Part shown: piece after piece, positions 32,178 to 34,821 of the stretch | How the letters are laid out: the number at the start of each line of letters is the position of its first letter | How positions within the stretch are numbered: the first letter of the stretch is position 1 | Assembly: GCA_030066195.1 (NCBI GenBank) | Contig: JASJCB010000160.1 | Span: 1-34,821 of the forward strand | Length of the DNA: 34,821 nt | Direction: 5' to 3' | Origin: Acidobacteriota bacterium | Lineage (GTDB): Bacteria > Acidobacteriota > Holophagae > Acanthopleuribacterales > Acanthopleuribacteraceae | Notes under the pieces: model-generated | Seen by the model: the letters and a program-made list of their open reading frames with translations, nothing else | The model's database searches: none | Told to the model about the DNA's origin: nothing | Position numbers and translations under genes: made by a program

Positions 32178-34021
32178 TCGAGCCCGCCCCGGATAGATTA
32201 CTACCTGTCCCCAAGCAGGCCGAAGTGAGAGCGGGTTTCTGTTCCCTGGCCGACGGGCTCCACTATGCCGGCGATCATTCGCCCGGCAAACCCGCCCTAG
32301 CCGCTTTGAACCGGGAGTTGGAGGCAATCGGGGCCGGCATGGATGGGACCGACGCGCCGGTATTAACCTGTCACCGTGCCGAGGTTCCGGGTAAAACCGG
32401 CGCCTACCGGCTTTCCATTCAGACTGACGCGGTCACCATAACGGCTGCCGATACCGTTGGTTGGTGCTATGGAACCCATACCCTCATCCAGTGGATTCGG
32501 CTGCACCGCTTTGCGGGAGAGGACCGGGTGGGCTGTCTTGAAGTGATCGACACCCCCGATTTCGAACATCGCGGCGTCATGTTGGACATCAGCAGGACCC
32601 GAGTGCCGACCATGGACACACTGTTTGCCTGGATCGACCTCTTCGCCTCGCTGAAGTTGAACCAACTGCAACTGTACACCGAGCACACCTTCGCCTACCG
32701 CAACCACAATATCGTCTGGCGCGGCTGCGATCCCATCACCCATGACCAGTTAAAAGAGCTGGACGTCTACTGTATTGAACGCCATATAGAACTGGTGGCC
32801 AACCAGAACAGTTTCGGCCATTTCCATCGTTGGTTGGTGCATGCGCCCTACCGATCGCTGGCGGAGGTGCCCGAGGGCGTAGAACATCCTTTCGCACCGG
32901 AGAAGGAGCCCTTCAGCCTGTGCCCGGAGGACCCCGGTACGTTGAAGCTGCTGGCCGGGTTGTACGATGAACTGCTGCCGTGCGTGCAAAGCAACACGGT
33001 CAACGTGGGTATGGATGAAACCTTCGACCTGGGCATGGGCCGCAGCAGGGAACGTTGCGAGGTTCTGGGCAAAACGCGCGTTTACCTGGAGTTTGTCAAG
33101 AAGGTGCACGCCTTGTTGGCGCAACGGGGCAAGCGCATGATGTTCTGGGGCGACATTATCATCCATCACCCGGAGTTGATCGCCGAGCTGCCCAAGGACA
33201 TCATCCCGCTTGAGTGGGGTTATGAGGCCGATCATCCCTTTGCGGAACACGGCCGCCTGTTCGCACAATCGGGCCTCGCATTCTATGTCTGTCCCGGAAC
33301 CAGCAGTTGGCAGAGCATCACCGGTCGCGGCCGGAACATGGTTGACAACCTGGCCCGCGCCGCCACGGCCGGTAGGAATCACGGCGCCGCGGGGTACCTG
33401 ATTACGGATTGGGGGGATTGGGGATACCTGCAACCGCCGCCGGTCGCGTACGCGGGGTTCGCGGTAGGCGCCGGATACGCCTGGCGCACAGATGCGGCAG
33501 ACCGGGCAGATGATTTGGATGTTCCCGCCTTGTTGGATCTCTACGTGTTCAACGACCGCGCCCGGGCATTGGGGCAAACGGTTTGGGATTTAAGTAATCT
33601 CTACCGCTTGGAGAGGGAACATCCCACCAACGGCAGTTGTTTGTTCTATTTATTGCGTTTTGCCGACAAAACCATGAACCACGAGCGCCTGCGCGGCCTG
33701 GATAGGGAGACCCTGACCGCCATGCGTGAGGAGCTTTCCCGCCTGAAGGGTCAATTGGAAGACGTACGGAGCCGCACGGCCGATTACTTCCGCTTTGCCG
33801 CGGATTTGTCTGACCGGCTTGCTCAACTGGCCGAGCTTTGGCTGAGTGTGGATCGGGACCAACCGCTGATTGCGGTAGACCCGGAGAAGCGTCGGGCACT
33901 GAGCGCCGCACTGACGCCCCTGATCCAAACTCACGAGAACCTGTGGCAAGACTACAGCCGTCCAGGCGGTCTGGCCGAGAGCCGTGCGCGACTGATGCGT
34001 TTGCAGCATCTGCTGGACTGA
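32174..34021 (+). CDS. GH20-like beta-N-acetylhexosaminidase
   Basis: This 615-residue glycoside hydrolase probably removes N-acetylhexosamine by substrate-assisted catalysis. An N-terminal domain typical of GH20 proteins (LLPVPKQAEVRAG, then TITAADTVGWCYGTHTL) precedes the barrel, with HRGVMLDISRTRVPT (about 132-146) and the catalytic Asp-Glu pair at VGMDET (281-282). The C-terminal 150 residues are helical. No signal peptide is visible, so it may act in the cytoplasm. Translation starts at TTG 32174, overlapping the nadE stop (TTGA), with GGGGGA 4 nt upstream. The N-terminal match supports this start. Confidence 0.85.
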   Translation: MIEPAPDRLLPVPKQAEVRAGFCSLADGLHYAGDHSPGKPALAALNRELEAIGAGMDGTDAPVLTCHRAEVPGKTGAYRLSIQTDAVTITAADTVGWCYGTHTLIQWIRLHRFAGEDRVGCLEVIDTPDFEHRGVMLDISRTRVPTMDTLFAWIDLFASLKLNQLQLYTEHTFAYRNHNIVWRGCDPITHDQLKELDVYCIERHIELVANQNSFGHFHRWLVHAPYRSLAEVPEGVEHPFAPEKEPFSLCPEDPGTLKLLAGLYDELLPCVQSNTVNVGMDETFDLGMGRSRERCEVLGKTRVYLEFVKKVHALLAQRGKRMMFWGDIIIHHPELIAELPKDIIPLEWGYEADHPFAEHGRLFAQSGLAFYVCPGTSSWQSITGRGRNMVDNLARAATAGRNHGAAGYLITDWGDWGYLQPPPVAYAGFAVGAGYAWRTDAADRADDLDVPALLDLYVFNDRARALGQTVWDLSNLYRLEREHPTNGSCLFYLLRFADKTMNHERLRGLDRETLTAMREELSRLKGQLEDVRSRTADYFRFAADLSDRLAQLAELWLSVDRDQPLIAVDPEKRRALSAALTPLIQTHENLWQDYSRPGGLAESRARLMRLQHLLD

Positions 34022-34056
34022 TTCAGGAAGTCGCCGCGAAAAGGTTTTCCCCGTGC

Positions 34057-34764
34057 TCAGGCAGGTTGAGACAAGGCTTTGATCATGGAACGGAAACCCG
34101 CCGGTTTTTTGTTGGAAAACGTGACGCCGAACTGAGTTCCCTGGACCCAGGAAATGGCACCTTCCAAGTTGAGATTACCTTTCTTTGTCATGATTTCCAG
34201 CTTGAGGTCTTCCTTAACGGTCAATTCGATATCTTCCCCTGCTTTCGCCCTCAAGCCGATGTAACTCAGGTCCAATACGTCGGTCATCATATATACGGGA
34301 TGGTATACCCTTAACCGAACCTTGCTCACGGGGAAGCGCATCAGCCTTCTCTCGCCGAATATAGTTTCGGCAATTAAATCCTCCGATCGATCAGGGTATA
34401 AAACGGCGATAATCTTTGCCGGCAGGTTCTCCGGTAGAAAGGGCGTTTCCAAGATGCCGATCACTGAATCGGTCTTGATTAAAGGCTCCAGTCGTCCCCT
34501 GTTTCCCACTACGATGACCTTAATCGCCGGCATCGAAGCATGGAGACTTGTCAGGAAATCGGCTTGCTGTAACAAAAAACTGCCGTCGAGAATCAACACC
34601 TTCGGGTCGAATTGGTTGTAGAGGGAGGTCGCCTCCGGCAAACTCGACGACTCATAGAAGAGTATCTGTCGGGTGTTCATGCCCTGCTTCAGCTTGTGAT
34701 TCAAAAGTTTGTTCTTTACAAGCAATACAACCGATAAATCGACCAAAGCCTCTGTGTTCAACAT
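34057..34764 (-). CDS. Pseudo-receiver/PilZ two-domain protein
   Basis: This 235-residue cytoplasmic protein joins an N-terminal receiver-like domain (about 10-125) to a C-terminal PilZ domain (about 135-230). In the receiver, strand 1 reads SVVLLVKNKL, so the metal-binding acidic pair is lost (Val 16, Lys 17), while the phosphoacceptor position is kept (Asp 60 in LILDGS). The PilZ domain is canonical, with RRLMR (139-143) and DLSYIG (165-170). ATG 34764 has GGAGA 8 nt upstream and includes strand 1; a later ATG (34680) would delete it. It is convergent with the GH20-like gene. Confidence 0.82.
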   Translation of the reverse strand: MLNTEALVDLSVVLLVKNKLLNHKLKQGMNTRQILFYESSSLPEATSLYNQFDPKVLILDGSFLLQQADFLTSLHASMPAIKVIVVGNRGRLEPLIKTDSVIGILETPFLPENLPAKIIAVLYPDRSEDLIAETIFGERRLMRFPVSKVRLRVYHPVYMMTDVLDLSYIGLRAKAGEDIELTVKEDLKLEIMTKKGNLNLEGAISWVQGTQFGVTFSNKKPAGFRSMIKALSQPA

Positions 34765-34821
34765 TTTATCGTTCTCCGACGCCGATCATAAGTCGATTTC
34801 CCTTGTGGAGATGATCTGAGG

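Overview
This window comes from a moderately GC-rich (hand counts near 57-60% in coding stretches), diderm, non-model bacterium. An outer-membrane multiheme cytochrome/porin operon, several PilZ proteins with receiver-like domains, and a complete RapA and PssA would fit an Acidobacteriota (Holophagae-like) or deltaproteobacterial-type lineage. No rRNA or other taxonomic marker is present, so this assignment is weak. I see no tRNA, rRNA, CRISPR array, transposase or phage gene.

Layout. (1) 2-5947, plus strand: a four-gene extracellular-electron-transfer operon of the MtrCAB type. It contains the 3' part of an OmcA/MtrC-like decaheme cytochrome, an MtrA/DmsE-like decaheme cytochrome, an MtrB/PioB-like beta-barrel, and a second, complete OmcA/MtrC-like decaheme cytochrome. 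It ends at a strong bidirectional terminator. (2) 6095-8785, minus: a GntR (YtrA-type) regulator, an ABC ATPase and a membrane permease, overlapping or nearly abutting. (3) 8861-10349: an AT-rich patch with its own promoter and two short exported-protein genes, closed by a second bidirectional terminator. (4) 10446-13633, minus: an ABC-2 exporter (permease and ATPase) preceded by a small two-domain protein. The promoter of that protein carries an 18-bp operator nearly identical to the one at the GntR promoter, with the same position relative to the -10 box. (5) 14098-14932: a small coiled-coil protein gene and an array of eight degenerate 42-bp tandem repeats. (6) 15068-21916, minus: RapA and PssA, then a tight three-gene cassette of two unrecognised proteins and an ATP-dependent ligase with an unusual C-terminal extension. 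(7) 22133-27642: small housekeeping and unknown genes (PAP2 phosphatase, SRPBCC protein, TerB-like protein, zinc-ribbon protein, methyltransferase) and a Wzy-like polymerase whose 3' end overlaps the methyltransferase tail to tail. (8) 27984-34764: three PilZ-domain proteins, two with degenerate receiver modules, around a translationally coupled NAD+ synthetase / GH20-like hexosaminidase pair.

How the parts may work together. The Mtr proteins would pass electrons from periplasm to cell surface through a porin-embedded cytochrome. The GntR-ABC operon and the 13.0-13.6 kb gene appear to form one small regulon through the shared GTAT-N10-ATAC operator. The ligase cassette looks like a self-contained nucleic-acid end-processing module not paired with Ku or LigD. 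The best candidates for something undescribed are the ligase cassette, the shared operator-promoter module and the 42-bp array.
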